Shown here one piece after another: positions 22,261 through 33,963 of a DNA stretch of 64,000 nt (positions are counted from its first letter, which is position 1; each line of letters starts with the position of its first letter). The translations under genes and the position numbers were made by a program. Where the stretch lies: assembly GCA_028671895.1 (NCBI GenBank), contig CM053813.1, positions 15,934,001 through 15,998,000 on the forward strand. Direction: 5' to 3'. This DNA is from Oenanthe sinensis. Taxonomy: Eukaryota; Streptophyta; Magnoliopsida; Apiales; Apiaceae. Below the pieces are notes generated by a model. The model saw nothing but the letters and a program-made list of their open reading frames with translations, searched no databases and was not told where the DNA came from.

Positions 22261-25200
22261 TAAGGTAAATACTTCTTGAGATGTTCCACATTCCAGGCTC
22301 GCGGAATAGGCTTGTCCTTGAGGTCGGTGAGGTGATAAGTTCCCTATTAGAGAACAATCTTGACCTTGTAGGGGCCCTCCCAGTTGGCGCCAAAGACTCC
22401 ATGTGCCTGAATTTTAGTGTTTGGCATAACCCGACGTAGGACTAGATCCCCAACTCGGATGTGACGGGCTTTCACTTTCCCGTTGTAGTGTCTGGCTGTT
22501 CTCTGATGGTATGATGCCAGACGGGCTTGAGAGTCTGTCCGGGTCTCTTCAATCATGTCGAGGTAGAGTCGGTGGTTGACCTCATTATTATTGGGGTCAA
22601 AATGATCTCAACGGAATGATCCGGAGCCAACTTCCACAGGTACCATCGCTTCACACCCATATGATAATGAGAATGGGGTCTCACCAGTAGTGCTCCTCGG
22701 GGTAGTATTGTAGGACCAGAGGACCCTAGGAAGTTCTTCGGGCCAGTTGCCCTTGTTGTCATCTAGCTTAGCTTTCAGAGTGTGCTTGATTATCTTGTTC
22801 ACTGCTTCTGTCTGGCCATTTGATTGAGGGTGACAGACAGTTGAGAAATCCTTCTTGATGCCCAAATTGTCACAAAAATCTCGCATTTCCTTTGAATCAA
22901 ACTGCTTCCCTTTGTCTGAGATGAGCTTGTAAGGGATCCCAAACCTGCATAAAATAGATCTATACACAAAGTCTTTGAGTTTCTTGGCAGTGATGGTGTC
23001 TAAAGGCTCGGCCTCGGCCCACTTAGTAAAATAATCAACCGCCACCACAGCATACTTAACCCCTCCCTTAGCTTTTGGGAGTTCTCCTATCAGATCAATC
23101 CCCCACACGGCAAAGGGCCACGGGCTCACTAGAGAGGTGAGCGGAGCAGCGGGGATATTGCTGAAGTTCGCATACCTCTGGCACTTGTCGCAGGATCTGG
23201 CGAATTCAAAGGCATCGTGCTTGAGAGTAGACCAGTAGTAACCTTGACGGAGAATCTTGTGGGTTAGAGAACCAACCCCCGTGTGATTGCCATAAATGCC
23301 TTCATGAACCTCTCGAAGTATATAATTGCATTCGGCCCCATCAACACATCTGAGAAGTGGGATATTGAAGCCTCTCCTGTAAAGGACCTCATCATAAATA
23401 ATATACCGTGCAGCTTTGTACTTGATTCTTCTAACTTCATTCTTGTTTTCAGGTAATGAGCCCATTTTTATATAATCCCATATTAGAGTCATCCAGGTTG
23501 GGACCAGATTTTCAACCTCAATCTCCATTAACTCAAGTGATGAAGGTTTCTGCTCATTCAGTTCCTCAGGGACACTGGGCCTCCTCTGGATTTCAAGGGG
23601 GATGACCCCTAACAGAGTGGCCTCACGCTGACCCCGTGGGAGTTGTTCGATCTTGACTTCTTTAAAGAGACTTATAAGCCATCGGGAACAATTGAGATAC
23701 AGCTCAGTACGAGGACCCCTAGCTTGGAACCCCCCTTTTATTTGGTAGACGACCAACATAGAGTCACTGAATACGTTAAGGTTTTCCACCTTCATTTCTA
23801 AGGCCAATTTGAGACCAGATATGAGGGCCTCATATTCAGCATCATTGTTTGTGGCCTGAAAGGTGAAGTGGATAGCTGTATTGAGTTTGTGCCCCTCCGG
23901 AGTCACAAGCTCTATTTCTACACCTGCTCCTTCATTATTCACAGCTCCATCGACATATAAGGTGCACCAAAGAGCGCTGTTTTCGTTGATTTCTTCTTGC
24001 GTGGTGCTCGAGACCTTAACGAGGGCTTGTGTGTTCTCGTCACTATGAGGTGGAAATTCCAGAATGAAGTCAGCGAGAGCCTGCCTTTTATGGCACTGCG
24101 GGGCTTGTAGGAGACATCGAACTGACCAAACTCAACCGCCCACTTTAATAACCTGCCAGATGTTTCTGGTTTGTGCATCACCTGTCTTAGCGGATAAGCG
24201 GTTCTCACTTCAATCTTATGATCTTGAAAGTAGGGCCGGAGCTTCCTTGATGTCAGGATCAGAGTGTAAACCAGCTTTTCCATGTTAGTATAGCGGGTCC
24301 CTGCATCGAGCATTTTCTTACTCACGTAGTACACGGGGAACTGAGTATCCTCTTCCTCTCGCACTAGCACAACACTAACCGAGTAGTTTGAGACAACAAG
24401 GTAGAAAATTAAAGTCTCCCCTGCTAGAGGCTTGGATAAAAGAGGCGTGCTGCCTAGATACTCTTTGATCTTTTGAAAGGCCTCTTCACATTCACGAGTC
24501 CACTCGAACCTCTTCCCTATACTCTTGATTGCCTTGGAGAACTCTTGGCATTTGTCGAATGATTTAGAGACAAAGCGATTTAAAGCTGCTATTCGACCAG
24601 TTAAGCTCTGCACCTCCTTAACATTTCTGGGCGACCTCATTTCTATTAGGGCTTTTATTTTGGCCGGGTTGGCCTCAATCCCTCGGTGGTTAACAATGAA
24701 GCCTAGGAATTTCCCGGATTCTACCCCAAAAACACATTTCTGGGGATTGAGCTTCATCCGGTACTTCCTCAAGATGTCAAACATCTCGGCTAAGTGGCCA
24801 ACGTGATCCGCGACCTCCTTAGACTTAACCAACATATCATCCACATATACTTCCATAGTTTTACCAATTTGCTTCTCAAACATCATATTGACCAGCCTCT
24901 AGTAGGTAGATCCGGCATTGAGTAGACCGAAAGGCATTCCAACATAACAATAGAGGCCCCTATCAGTGATAAAGGCTGTGTGCTCCTGATCGGGCTCATA
25001 CATGGGAATTTGATTGTATCCCGAATAAGCATCCATGAAGCTAAGTAGTGCGTGACCAGTAGTAGCGTCCACTAGTTGATCAATTCTTGGTAGAGGGAAG
25101 CTATCTTTTGGGCAATGCTTGTTTAGATCAGTGAAGTCTATGCAAGTCCTCCACTTCCCATTTAGCTTTTTGACGAGAACCAGATTGGCCAACCATGTAG

Positions 25201-25303
25201 GATAGAAAGCTTCTTTAATGAGGCCAATATTGAGGAGCCGATCCACCTCTTCCTTGAGAGCTTTAGCTCTTTCTCCACTAACGAGGAGTCTTTTCTGCCT
25301 CAC
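22261..25303 (-). pseudogene. pol: Gypsy F pol: RT, RNase H, archaeal-type RNase H, integrase (frameshifted)
   Basis: Domain order in element sense. RT (25303 onward) has WRTCIDFTDLNKHCPKDSF, LPRIDQLVDATTGH, FMDAYSGYNQI and EVYVDDMLVKS. RNase H (about 24500-24080) has the YYVSKKMLDAGTRYTNMEKL region. A second RNase H (23942-23650) has TNNDAEYEALISGLKLAL and VFSDSMLVVYQIKG. Integrase (to 22608, then 22556-22261) has GIDLIGELPKAKGG, YFTKWAEAEPL, ISDKGKQFDS and QSNGQTEAVNK, so the DDE triad is visible. Breaks: frameshift at about 25300, TAG at 24899-24901 (TY*RLVNMMFE), frameshift at about 24075, and TGA at 22608-22610 in the SFRRDHF region. It cannot make a continuous polyprotein. Confidence 0.85.
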
Positions 25304-27611
25304 CCCCTTCTTATTGGATCAATGTTGAGGTGGTGACACATAACCTTCGGGTCGATTCCTACCATATTAGCATGAGACCAGGAAAATACATCCAGGTTGC
25401 TTTTGAAGAAGGAGACCATAGAGTCTTTCGTGTCTGGATCGAGATTAGAGCCAATCTTCAGCCACTTAGAAGGATCCTGTGCATCCACTAGAATCGTGAT
25501 AGTATCTTCAGTTGCCCCAGCTCTTTCTACGTGAGCGGGCATATGTGGATCGATATCCATCTCGAAACCCTTAGTCTTGCCTGCTTCTCCCACTTCTTCA
25601 ACAGAGAGCTCTCCCTTGTTTTGATCTTCCAATATATACCCCCCGGGTCCACTTGGGTTGACTAATCTTTTGGAAGTGACTGTGACTTCATGAGTGACTC
25701 CGTTGGGAAGATCTATCTCTATTGAGGTCTCCTTTTAAACCCATTTTTCTTTATTGAATCTTTTTACTAACTACTCTGGGGTCTCTTCATCGTCACTAGC
25801 CTCCTCCACAATTCCTTTTACCAAATTTTGAACTGGCTGGGAAGGCTCCATCATGAGTACCCCCGGTACTGGCTCTACTTGAATTCTCATGCTTTCAAAA
25901 TAATCTTGCGGGAGCTCTTCGATGGTGATGATGTTACACATAGAGTCTTCTATTTCTGATTTGATCATGGTATCACCCGACCTTGGTTTGTAATCATCTA
26001 CATTGATGGCTTTTACCTCTCTGCTTGCCTTCTCAACTGACCTGAGGGCCTTGTTATAACATTCTCGAGAATCATACTGGCAGCCCTTGACACATCCTAC
26101 CCCCTTTGGAGTGGGAAACTTCATTGAGAGGTGGTAAATAGAGGTCACCACCCTCATTTCCTTCAGTATGGGCCTGCCAATTATGGCATTATAGGCGGAG
26201 TACTGGTCTACTACCATGAAATCAGCAAACTGAGTGGTCATGCAGGGCTCCTCCCCTAGAGTGACGGGGAGTTTGATGAGGCCCTTGACGCTGACCGAGG
26301 CCCCGGTCAAGCCGTAGAGATGGCCGATAGTAGGTGTGAGGTCCTTGTCAAGGAGACCCATCTTCTGGTATACCTCATAAGTGAGGACATTCACAGCACT
26401 TCCGTTATCAACAAGTACTCTGTGCACATTTGAAGATCCGATCTTTATTTTAATAACCAGATCGTCGCTATGAGGGTGATGGACCCATTTAGCATCCTCC
26501 TCGGTGAACATAATATCAGTCTCCTCTCCCTTAAATAGCTTGGGAGGTCTCTGTGAGAGGTGGTGGATATTAGTGAGGTGACGCTCCCTAGCCTCTCTGG
26601 CATATCTTTCCATAACTCGTTTACTATCTCCACCAACGTGAGGACCCCCTATGATAACGTGGATACTTCCTTCTCTAGTACTGCCTAGACCAGGTTTCTC
26701 TTTATTTTGAATAGCCTTATCTTTTGAAGGAGGAGGCGGGACGTTATGATAATCACCCCCTAGTGTCTCTTCACTTCTCTTACCACCCATTCAGTGAGGT
26801 GACCGTTCCTGATGAGGTCTTCCATCTGGTCTTTTAGATGTCTGTAGTCAGCAGTGTCATGGCCCGACTGATCATGATAGGCGCAGAACTTCCGAGAGTC
26901 CTTTCTACCGTAATTCGTCATTGGTGGAGGCTTCTTGAAAATTCCCTTAGTAGCATTGATGGCATAGATGTGCTCAACTGGGGCCACTAAGGGGGTGTGG
27001 CAATTGTATTTCGAATAGGGCCTCATATCCTCTGATCTGTTTCTTTCAAGGGACCTTTCTCTTTCCCTTTTGCCAAATTTCCTCGGGCTGGGGCTTCTTT
27101 CCCTACGACCCCTGTTTCTATTATCCGGACTTCGAGATCTCTTACGTTTTTTGTTCTTTCCCCGACTTCCACTGTTGTTACTTTTCCTCAAATCAAGCAT
27201 AGATTTTTCAACCCACTTAAAGGGTTCAGCCTGCCGGTAGAACTCAGACAAAGTTTCGGGTGTCATAGCTTGAAGGCTTTTCCAGAAGTCAGTTCCCTCC
27301 TTAAATCCCGCTATCAGGAAGTTCTTTATAGGCTTTCCAGTCGCTCCTCTAACTCAGGGTACCTCGGCATTAAACCTCTTGAAGTAATCCTGCAGGGTCT
27401 CTCCCTCCCTTTGCTTGACGTTGGCAAGAGTCGCCACAAGTGGGGCATAGAGCATAGAAGATTGAAATTGCTTGATGAATATATCCGCTAGTAGTTCCCA
27501 AGAGTCGATCATAATGGGCCCGAGTTTGGAGAACCATTGTTGGGCACTGCCTCTGAGAGAGGCGGTGAAGAGCCGGCAGCGGGCTAGAGTAGAAACCTGG
27601 TAGACCTCCAT
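25300..27611 (-). pseudogene. gag: Gypsy F gag and protease (truncated, interrupted)
   Basis: Gag starts inside the domain (MEVYQVSTLARCRLFTASLR, then GSAQQWFSKLGP) because the N-terminus is missing. A stop at 27354-27356 precedes the rest (RQAEPFKWVEKSML). The nucleocapsid part is Arg/Ser-rich and ends in the altered zinc-knuckle-like KFCAYHDQSGHDTADYRHLK and DLIRNGHLTEWV, typical of Tat elements. The aspartic protease follows (VHRVLVDNGSAVNVL around 26400), with catalytic Asp in the VDNGS context. Frame changes occur at about 26770 and between 25770 and 25632. A segment before RT (25632-25300) contains DVFSWSHANMVGIDPKV. Confidence 0.8.
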
Positions 27612-27628
27612 CTCAATATTGAATCGTT

Positions 27629-28697
27629 AATCAGCTGAAACAAAATAGAAGTCAAGAGAATTTAATTCAGTGTTAGTCATTTGTGAACCAGACCAGTGCA
27701 CTAAGCGTCAGCACAACAAGAAGAGAATTACTTTGATTTATCAGAAGAAAATCAGTTGATCAAGTCAGAAGAGTGAAAACCAAGTGGTAAATACTTCAAG
27801 CATTTTAAGAAATTTGTTTAAGGCAAGTATTACTACATTTGGTGGTTCTTGCACACTTGAAACAATGTACAAGGAAGAAGAAAAATATCCTCCAAGTATG
27901 CTAAGTGTTTGGTGGCGCCTACACAAGGGTTGTAGAGGACAAGCGAAAGAAAATGAGGCTAGGCACAAGGAAACACACCTAGCAAATTTTCTAAGTGTTT
28001 TTTGGTGCCTCCACAAGACCGTAGGAGTACATGCGCAACAAACAAGTCACCAAGGCGGAAGAAAATTGTTGGACATTTTCTAAGGTATTTGTGGTGCCTA
28101 TATAGGGGAACAAGTGTATAGGCGCAACAAAAATCCTAGGCGCAACATAAGGCATAAGGAATTACTCCTAGAGGTTCTAAGTACTTGGTGGCGCCTATAC
28201 ATGGCATACAGAGTAGAGGCGCAACAAAAGTTTAAAGGCGCAATAAAAGTATTGAGGTGCAACAAAGTTTCTTGTGGCGCCTATACACCTATCACACTCT
28301 TGCAGGCGCAACAAATGACTTGGTGGAAATTGGAAAATAATCTACGTTTGATTTTCAAAGACTACAGAATATATATGGGTGAAATTAATACAGAAAAAAA
28401 GAAAATTTATCTTCTACATTCAAGATAAACAGACGGGAAGTTCCATTAAAGCCATACATTAAATTACCCAATTGTATTCTTGTGTTAATATTTATTGAAC
28501 CCATAGACGCTAATCTTTTGATTAGAAATGTAGCACCTCAGGGATTTAATAATATATCTTTATTTCCCCGAATCGTTATGTTTCAATTCTACCATTTTTA
28601 TATCTTAAGAACACAAACACTTAATCCACATTTAAATGAAAATCTACCAACATCATATTCAACCCCCCCCCCTGCTATGATGATTTTGGACCTAACA
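27629..28697 (+). mobile_element. LTR of Copia element E (5'-truncated)
   Basis: From AATCAGCTGAAACA onward it matches the inverse of the LTRs of A (46729-48046 and 59218-60201): GTGAACCAGACCAGTGCACT, AAGCGTCAGC, and repeated GGCGCC/GCGCAACAA motifs. The 3' end is intact: TCAACCCCCCCCC, then ATGATTTTGGACCTAACA ending at 28697. Its first part is lost at the junction with Gypsy F. Confidence 0.8.
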
Positions 28698-29375
28698 TGT
28701 TAGTAATTTTAATTCTTCTACACCTGCACCCACTGCACCTAGGAAATTGTGTAAAAATTACAATTCTACTGGACACCTTACACATGCTTGTAAATATGTC
28801 AAGGTAGAAGCTGAAGTTCCTAATGTGCATAACATTTTTAACATGAATAGTTCTCATTTTCCATGCGGTATTGATGGATGTATGCCATGTGCTTTCAATA
28901 TAATGCATGTCTACTTTGATTTAATAAATGCATCTACTTCTAATAATTGCAAAGGCACAGAAAAGAGCATGAGCAAGAAAAAGGTTAGAGCAAAGACTGC
29001 TAGTCCATCTAAAGTTAGGAAGGAGACTCAATCCCATAAGCCAAAAGTTACCCCTATCAAGGCTAAGGAAAAGGAAATGAGTTCAGTCAATGTAGAACTT
29101 AAAAATGTTAAAACAGAACTTGTTACTCCACCTTCAAAGATTTTTAAATTTCTTGGACCCAAACAAGTTTGGGTGCCAAGAAGCATTAATCAGTTTGTGT
29201 TTGTAAGGCATAGGAAATAATGATAAAGTCGTGTGGGTTTTGGATAGTGGATGTTCGAGGCACATGATAGGGGAAAAGTCTTCGCTAACCAATGTGGTTG
29301 AGAAGACCGACCCAGTTGTAACCTTTGGAGATGATAGCAAAGGCTTCACTACGGGATATGGTAACACCTGAACTT
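28698..29375 (+). pseudogene. gag: Copia E gag C-terminus and protease fragment
   Basis: No primer-binding site follows the LTR, and gag begins abruptly at its nucleocapsid end. A degenerate zinc knuckle CKNYNSTGHLTHAC is followed by a Lys-rich tail (VRAKTASPSKVRKETQSHKP) and GPKQVWVPRS, the usual gag/pol border. After a stop at 29218-29220 the protease resumes as VWVLDSGCSRHMIGEKS with its catalytic Asp. It is cut at about 29370, so the flap half and part of the pre-integrase domain are deleted. Confidence 0.8.
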
Positions 29376-30261
29376 CAAAGTGATGAATTCTTTAGTTAGA
29401 AGAGAATTGGTGAAAGGTTTACCACGGATGGAATTTTATCAAGAAGGACTTTATGAGGCCTGTGAAAAAGGTAAGTCAAAGAAGGCGTCACACAGAAGTA
29501 AAGACATGTCGAGCATCAATGAACCTCTCCAGTTGATTCATATAGATTTATTTGGACCGTTTAATGTCATGTCAGTTTTGAAGAAGAAATATGCCTTAGT
29601 GATTGTCGATGACTACTTCAAATACACATGGGTATTGTTATTATATTCAAAAGACGAAGCACCTTAGATGGTTATTGATCACATTAAGAAAATAGAGTTT
29701 GAAGCCAGATTGCCTATGTATAAGATTAGAGATGATAATGGAATTGAATTCAGAAATAAAGTTCTAAATGATTTCTGCACTAAGAAGGGCATATCAAGAC
29801 AGTATTCAGCCCCAAGGACTTCACAACAAAATGGAGTGGTAGAGAGAAAAAATAGGACTTTGATTGAAGTAGCAAGGACAATGTTAAGCCACTCAAAGCT
29901 ACCTACATATTTTTGGGTTGAGGTAGTCAACATGACATGTTACACTCAAAACAGGACCCTGATTAATAAGGACTTTGAAAAGACTCCATATGAGATTATG
30001 GCCAACAAAAAGCCAACACTAAAATACTTTCATGTGTTTGGTGGAAAATGTTGTGTACTGAAAGATAAGCATCTGGGCAAGTTTGATGCTAAAGAAGCTG
30101 ATGGGATATTCATTGGCTACTCTCTGGAATCCAAAGCATATAGGGTGTATGTGATTGAACATCAAAAGGTCATTGAAAGCCTTAATGTAATGTTTGATGA
30201 CACCAAACTCCCAATTCTTCAAAGAGACAAAGATTCTGAATCTCTGGAATTTGAAAATTAA
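29376..30261 (+). pseudogene. Copia E integrase
   Basis: The pre-integrase tail (ELVKGLPRMEFYQEGLYEAC, EKGKSKK) leads into the catalytic core: HIDLFGPFNVMS, ALVIVDDYFKYTWVLL, then TAG at 29665-29667 (EAP*MVIDH), then KIRDDNGIEFRNK, SQQNGVVERKNRTLIE. Asp, Asp and Glu of the DDE triad are present. Here the motif after the core reads LPTYFWVEVVN, with Trp kept where A and B have a stop. The post-core part (YFHVFGGKCCVLKDK) runs to 30261 and ends at TAA. Confidence 0.85.
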
Positions 30262-31288
30262 TCAGAATACTACTTAAGAGATGAAGATGAACCTGATGCT
30301 GTGACTGGTAGTCATGTTCATACTGAAACTGGTAATCCAAAGCAAAGTAGTGGAAGCGTTGGCAATACCACACAATCGCAGTCACAGACTGTATCTCAAT
30401 ATAAGTCTATTTCTGAACCTGTTAGCTCAACTGGTAGATCATTAAGTCATGTTGGAAGCAACTCAGGGGGAGGAGAAGAAGGATCTATTGGTCACTCACA
30501 ACACCATTATGAAAAAATACAACCATCAAGGGCTAATCTGCCTAGACAAATGGTGTGAAGCAGAGATTATCCCTTTGAATTAGTCATTGGTGATCCAGAA
30601 AGTTATGTGAGAACCAGAAGAGCAACATAAAATGAATGTCTATACTCTGGGTTTCTGTAAGAGGAAGAACCTAAAAAGTTTGAAGATGCTCTTGAAGATC
30701 CAGATTGGATGATTGTGATGGAAGATGAACTAAATCAGTTTGAAAGGCAGAAAGTTTAGAAACTGGTACCCAAACCTAAGGATAAATCTGTTATTGGCAC
30801 TAAATGGGTATTTAGAAACAAGTTGGATAAAGATGTCATAGTTACGAGGAACAAAGCCAGACTGGTTGCTAAAGGGTATTTACAAGAAGAAAAAATTAAT
30901 TATGATGAAACATATGCACCAGTTGCAAGACTTAAAGCCATCGGGATGTTTCCGGCATTCGCAACATATTCAGACTTCAAGGTTTATCAGATGGATGTGA
31001 AGAGTGAATTCCTGAATGTGGAGCTAGAAGAAGAAGTATATGTAGAGCAACCTCCGGGTTTTCAGAATGAAGAATTCATTGACTTTGTATACATCTTATT
31101 TAAAGCTCTCTATGGACTCAAGAAGGCACCTCAAACTTGGTATGACACTCTCTCTGAATTTTTAATTGAAAATGGTTTCACTAGAGGTGTTATAGATAAG
31201 TCACTCTTTCATAAAATGCATAAAGATAGTTTGATATTAGTTCAAGTTTATGTTGATGATATTATATTCGGTTCTACTAATGATGATC
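30262..31288 (+). pseudogene. Copia E reverse transcriptase, cut by element C
   Basis: A Ser/Thr-rich linker (30301-30558, ending ANLPRQMV) is followed, after stops, by the RT domain: VVIGTKWVFRNKLD-type start, ARLVAKGYLQEEKINYDETY, YQMDVKSEFLNVELEEEVYV, QPPGFQNEE, ALYGLKKAPQTWYDTLSEF and VYVDDIIFGSTNDD. The frame ends where TGTTAGGAATC of element C begins, at 31289. The rest of RT and RNase H of E would lie beyond the 3' end of C, outside this window. Confidence 0.85.
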
Positions 31289-32531
31289 TGTTAGGAATCA
31301 ATATAGTATTGATGATAAACTTAATCTTAGAATCATAGAAATTGGATTGTAACTGATTAATTGATATAAGTGTATAAATATCAATTAATTATGGAACCAT
31401 TTATCAGTTGAAGTGTTTGTATTAAACAACTGATAATTTGGATGTTTTATTTTAAATGTAACATAGTTGTACTTAGTCTTAATCAATCGATATGGCTAGA
31501 TCAATTGATAGTTTTTAATTCATTAATTAGTAATGGAGTCGATTGATAAAGGTCATCGATTGATGTACATCTTAGACCTGTCAAATTGTAAATATTTGAA
31601 GACATGAAAAATATACAAGTGAAGGATGATCAATTGATATTGAAGAATCAATGGATGAATGATCAATTAATATCAAGTCAAGTCAAGGATTGAAGACCAT
31701 CAACTGATAAGAAGACCCATCGATTGATAACTTCTATCAATCGATGAGTCAAATGCTATTATTAATTGATAGATATCACGTTTAATTAAAGAATGACATC
31801 GGTTGATGGATACAAGGAAGAATCAATTGATATGCTTAACAACAAATTATCAATTAATAGGGATAACACAAAGGACAAAATGTCAAGAATCTTTATACAA
31901 AAGTACAACTATGAAGACAGTCTACATTGACTGTGAAGACTCAAATTGAAGATGTCTTTCCTAGATTGAAGAACTTTCCCAGAATGGAAAAAGACAGAAA
32001 GGAAAGATAGTTTAGTAACATTCCTAGAATGGGTGAAAGTTATATGACTAGTACTATTTATAATAAGTAGATGACAACTCAACTCAGATAAGAAAGTGAA
32101 GTAAAAAATAAATATTGAATAAGGAATCAAGACGAAGATGTCAACTAGACACGAAGAATTAAAATATCAGAAGAAGTCTGACAAGACTGCTACTCAACAC
32201 TGAAAGAAGTTCATTTATATGATCAAGCATCGGTGTAAAATAAAAGAGTAATATCTCAAGGAGTTCCGAAGATACAGAAGATTTTAAGTGCCTACTATAG
32301 AAAGATTTCAGAAGAAAATTATAGAGGAAAAATAGAAAGAAGCCAAGACAAGACAAGACAAGATACAAAGACCACTACAGCAGAAATGAGAATCAACATT
32401 GTAGTTAGTCATTCGTGAACTAGACCAGTGCACAGGGTGTCAACAATGTCAGTGAAGATTCGTCATCAAAAATTTCAAGTGATTAGAAAGGTTATTGTTG
32501 AAAAATAGAAAATTTTATCTACATCAACAAT
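31289..32531 (+). mobile_element. Copia element C, 5' LTR, first part
   Basis: Starts TGTTAGGAATCAATATAG directly inside the RT of E and contains a dense set of ATCAATTGAT/ATCGATTGAT motifs (31350-31860). It carries the shared LTR box GTGAACTAGACCAGTGCAC (about 32415-32433). It breaks at ATCAACAAT (32525-32531) and continues at 60220 after the nested elements. The 5 bases before the start are TGATC; the matching right-hand TSD lies outside the window. Confidence 0.75.
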
Positions 32532-33073
32532 AGTCCTACAGTCAAGACTTTAATTTAATTCTCTATTAATTAATTAAATTAATTAGTTAATTTAATTAGA
32601 AAAATAATTCACTAAGAATTAATTTATTTCTTAAATTAAAAGGATTAATTAATTTAGAATTATTTTAGAATGAAGAAGATAGAAGCTAGAATCTCAAAAG
32701 GATACAGGTTTATTTGGAATGCAGTGTACAAGAGTCCGAATCCAAGATTGAATATTTGACTGGGTGCATGCAGTGGTAAAAAGAAGTATTATCTAGTTTA
32801 AAGAGTCAGATTATTTCAGTAACAAAAGTACTTCTAATTGCAATTGTAGATACAGCTAAATAGGCATGACGTTACTGACTTGAAGACAAGATGAAAAAAG
32901 AATTGACACGGAAGAAATGTAGAGTCATATATTCATAAAAGTAGAACCGCGGTTGGAATTGATTTATCATTTCTAAGTCAAAAGGAGTTCGGTTCCAAAC
33001 GTTCAGAAAACTGCAGCTTAGAGCGTAAGGATTTATTTTTATTAATAAATATTTTATTTATTTAGTAAATTAT
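32532..33073 (+). mobile_element. LTR-like block D, first part
   Basis: Left part of an LTR-like insertion into the LTR of C. CAACAAT occurs at both outer borders (32525-32531 and 60213-60219), which gives an apparent target duplication ACAAT. The left border lacks a canonical TG. AT-rich, no ORF. It is interrupted by element B, whose TSD ATTAT is at 33069-33073. Confidence 0.5.
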
Positions 33074-33838
33074 TATTTTCCCAGTCGTACAAGTAGAAGG
33101 GGGGGGGTTGAATACTTGTATGTCTTTTCTGCCCGATTTAAAATCAAATTAAGAACAAACTCAAACACAAAAATATGAATAAGTACTGTTTTGTATTATT
33201 GATTTGTGAATACAAAACTCTCCTAGGGTGTACACAAACCCTAGCAGCTTCTCTGTGTTTATCACAGCAACTCTCTCTATTTCTATGCTCTCACAAAATT
33301 TCACTCAGATGATTTTGTTTCGACTTCCACACTTTTACAATTAGGTTACATAGAGTTTATATAGAGAGCTGCCTATCAACTAATAACAGAAAGATAAATT
33401 ACAATAGGAATAGAATTCCTAATTATTAGTTGACAGTTTCCTTCTAGAATTCTCTTTCTTTCCCACAGCATATCTGCAATATATTTATCCTGATCTTCGA
33501 AGACTTTCCATTCCTGTGATCTTCTTCCAAATTTATCCTCAACTGTATAGACTCTGAAATCTTCAGACTCTGATGATCTTCAGACTCTGATCACATGTAG
33601 ACTCTGATAGATCACAGACTCTGATAGTCTATAGACTCTGATCACCTTCCAGACTCTGATCTTCATGCAGACTCTGGTTTCACTTTCTATAGAAATTCTT
33701 CTAAGTACAAGTAACATGAATGTTGACCATCTAGACTCTGATTATTCATTTCAGAGACTAGAAAGACTTATTACAGATAAACTAATCTAGACCCTGTTCT
33801 AGTATTTTGTACATCATCAAATGAATATATCCCTAACA
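33074..33838 (-). mobile_element. 3' LTR of Copia B
   Basis: 765 bp. In element sense it starts TGTTAGGGATATATTC at 33838 and ends in GGGAAAATA at 33074 (CA changed to TA). Nine copies of AGACTCTG lie within 33547-33745 on the plus strand. A TATATAAA box (sense) lies at about 33357-33364. The G-run 33103-33110 lies near the 3' end. Confidence 0.93.
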
Positions 33839-33852
33839 ATCTCCCCCTATTT
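33839..33852 (-). promoter_or_regulatory. Polypurine tract of Copia B
   Basis: Element-sense AAATAGGGGGAGAT abuts the 3' LTR start. Confidence 0.85.
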
Positions 33853-33963
33853 ATGCTTTATAAAATGTAAGCATAAATCAAGGTTTGATGATGTCAAAAC
33901 TAAAGAATAAAACTAATAATCTAGAACAGTATAAAAGAATTAAAAAAGAAAAAGAATTACTTC

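Larger units (their letters stand above)
16655..27628 (-). mobile_element. Element F: Tat-lineage Ty3/Gypsy retrotransposon, 5'-truncated
   Basis: Minus-strand order is gag, protease, RT, RNase H, a second archaeal-type RNase H, integrase, a long 3' region with an antisense extra ORF, PPT and 3' LTR. The dual RNase H and an extra ORF between pol and the 3' LTR are traits of the Tat lineage (Ogre, Retand, Tat). The 5' LTR, leader and gag start are absent. At about 27615-27628 the gag-coding sequence passes into Copia E LTR sequence without TG/CA termini. Frameshifts and stops run through all ORFs, so it is defective. Confidence 0.85.

Noticed and set aside
27784..28428. Plus-strand ORFs of about 100 codons with repeated Trp-Arg-Leu (WWRLHK)
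   Set aside because: They translate the GGCGCC motif array of the E LTR; the peptide repeat mirrors the DNA repeat and the frames are not conserved between LTR copies.
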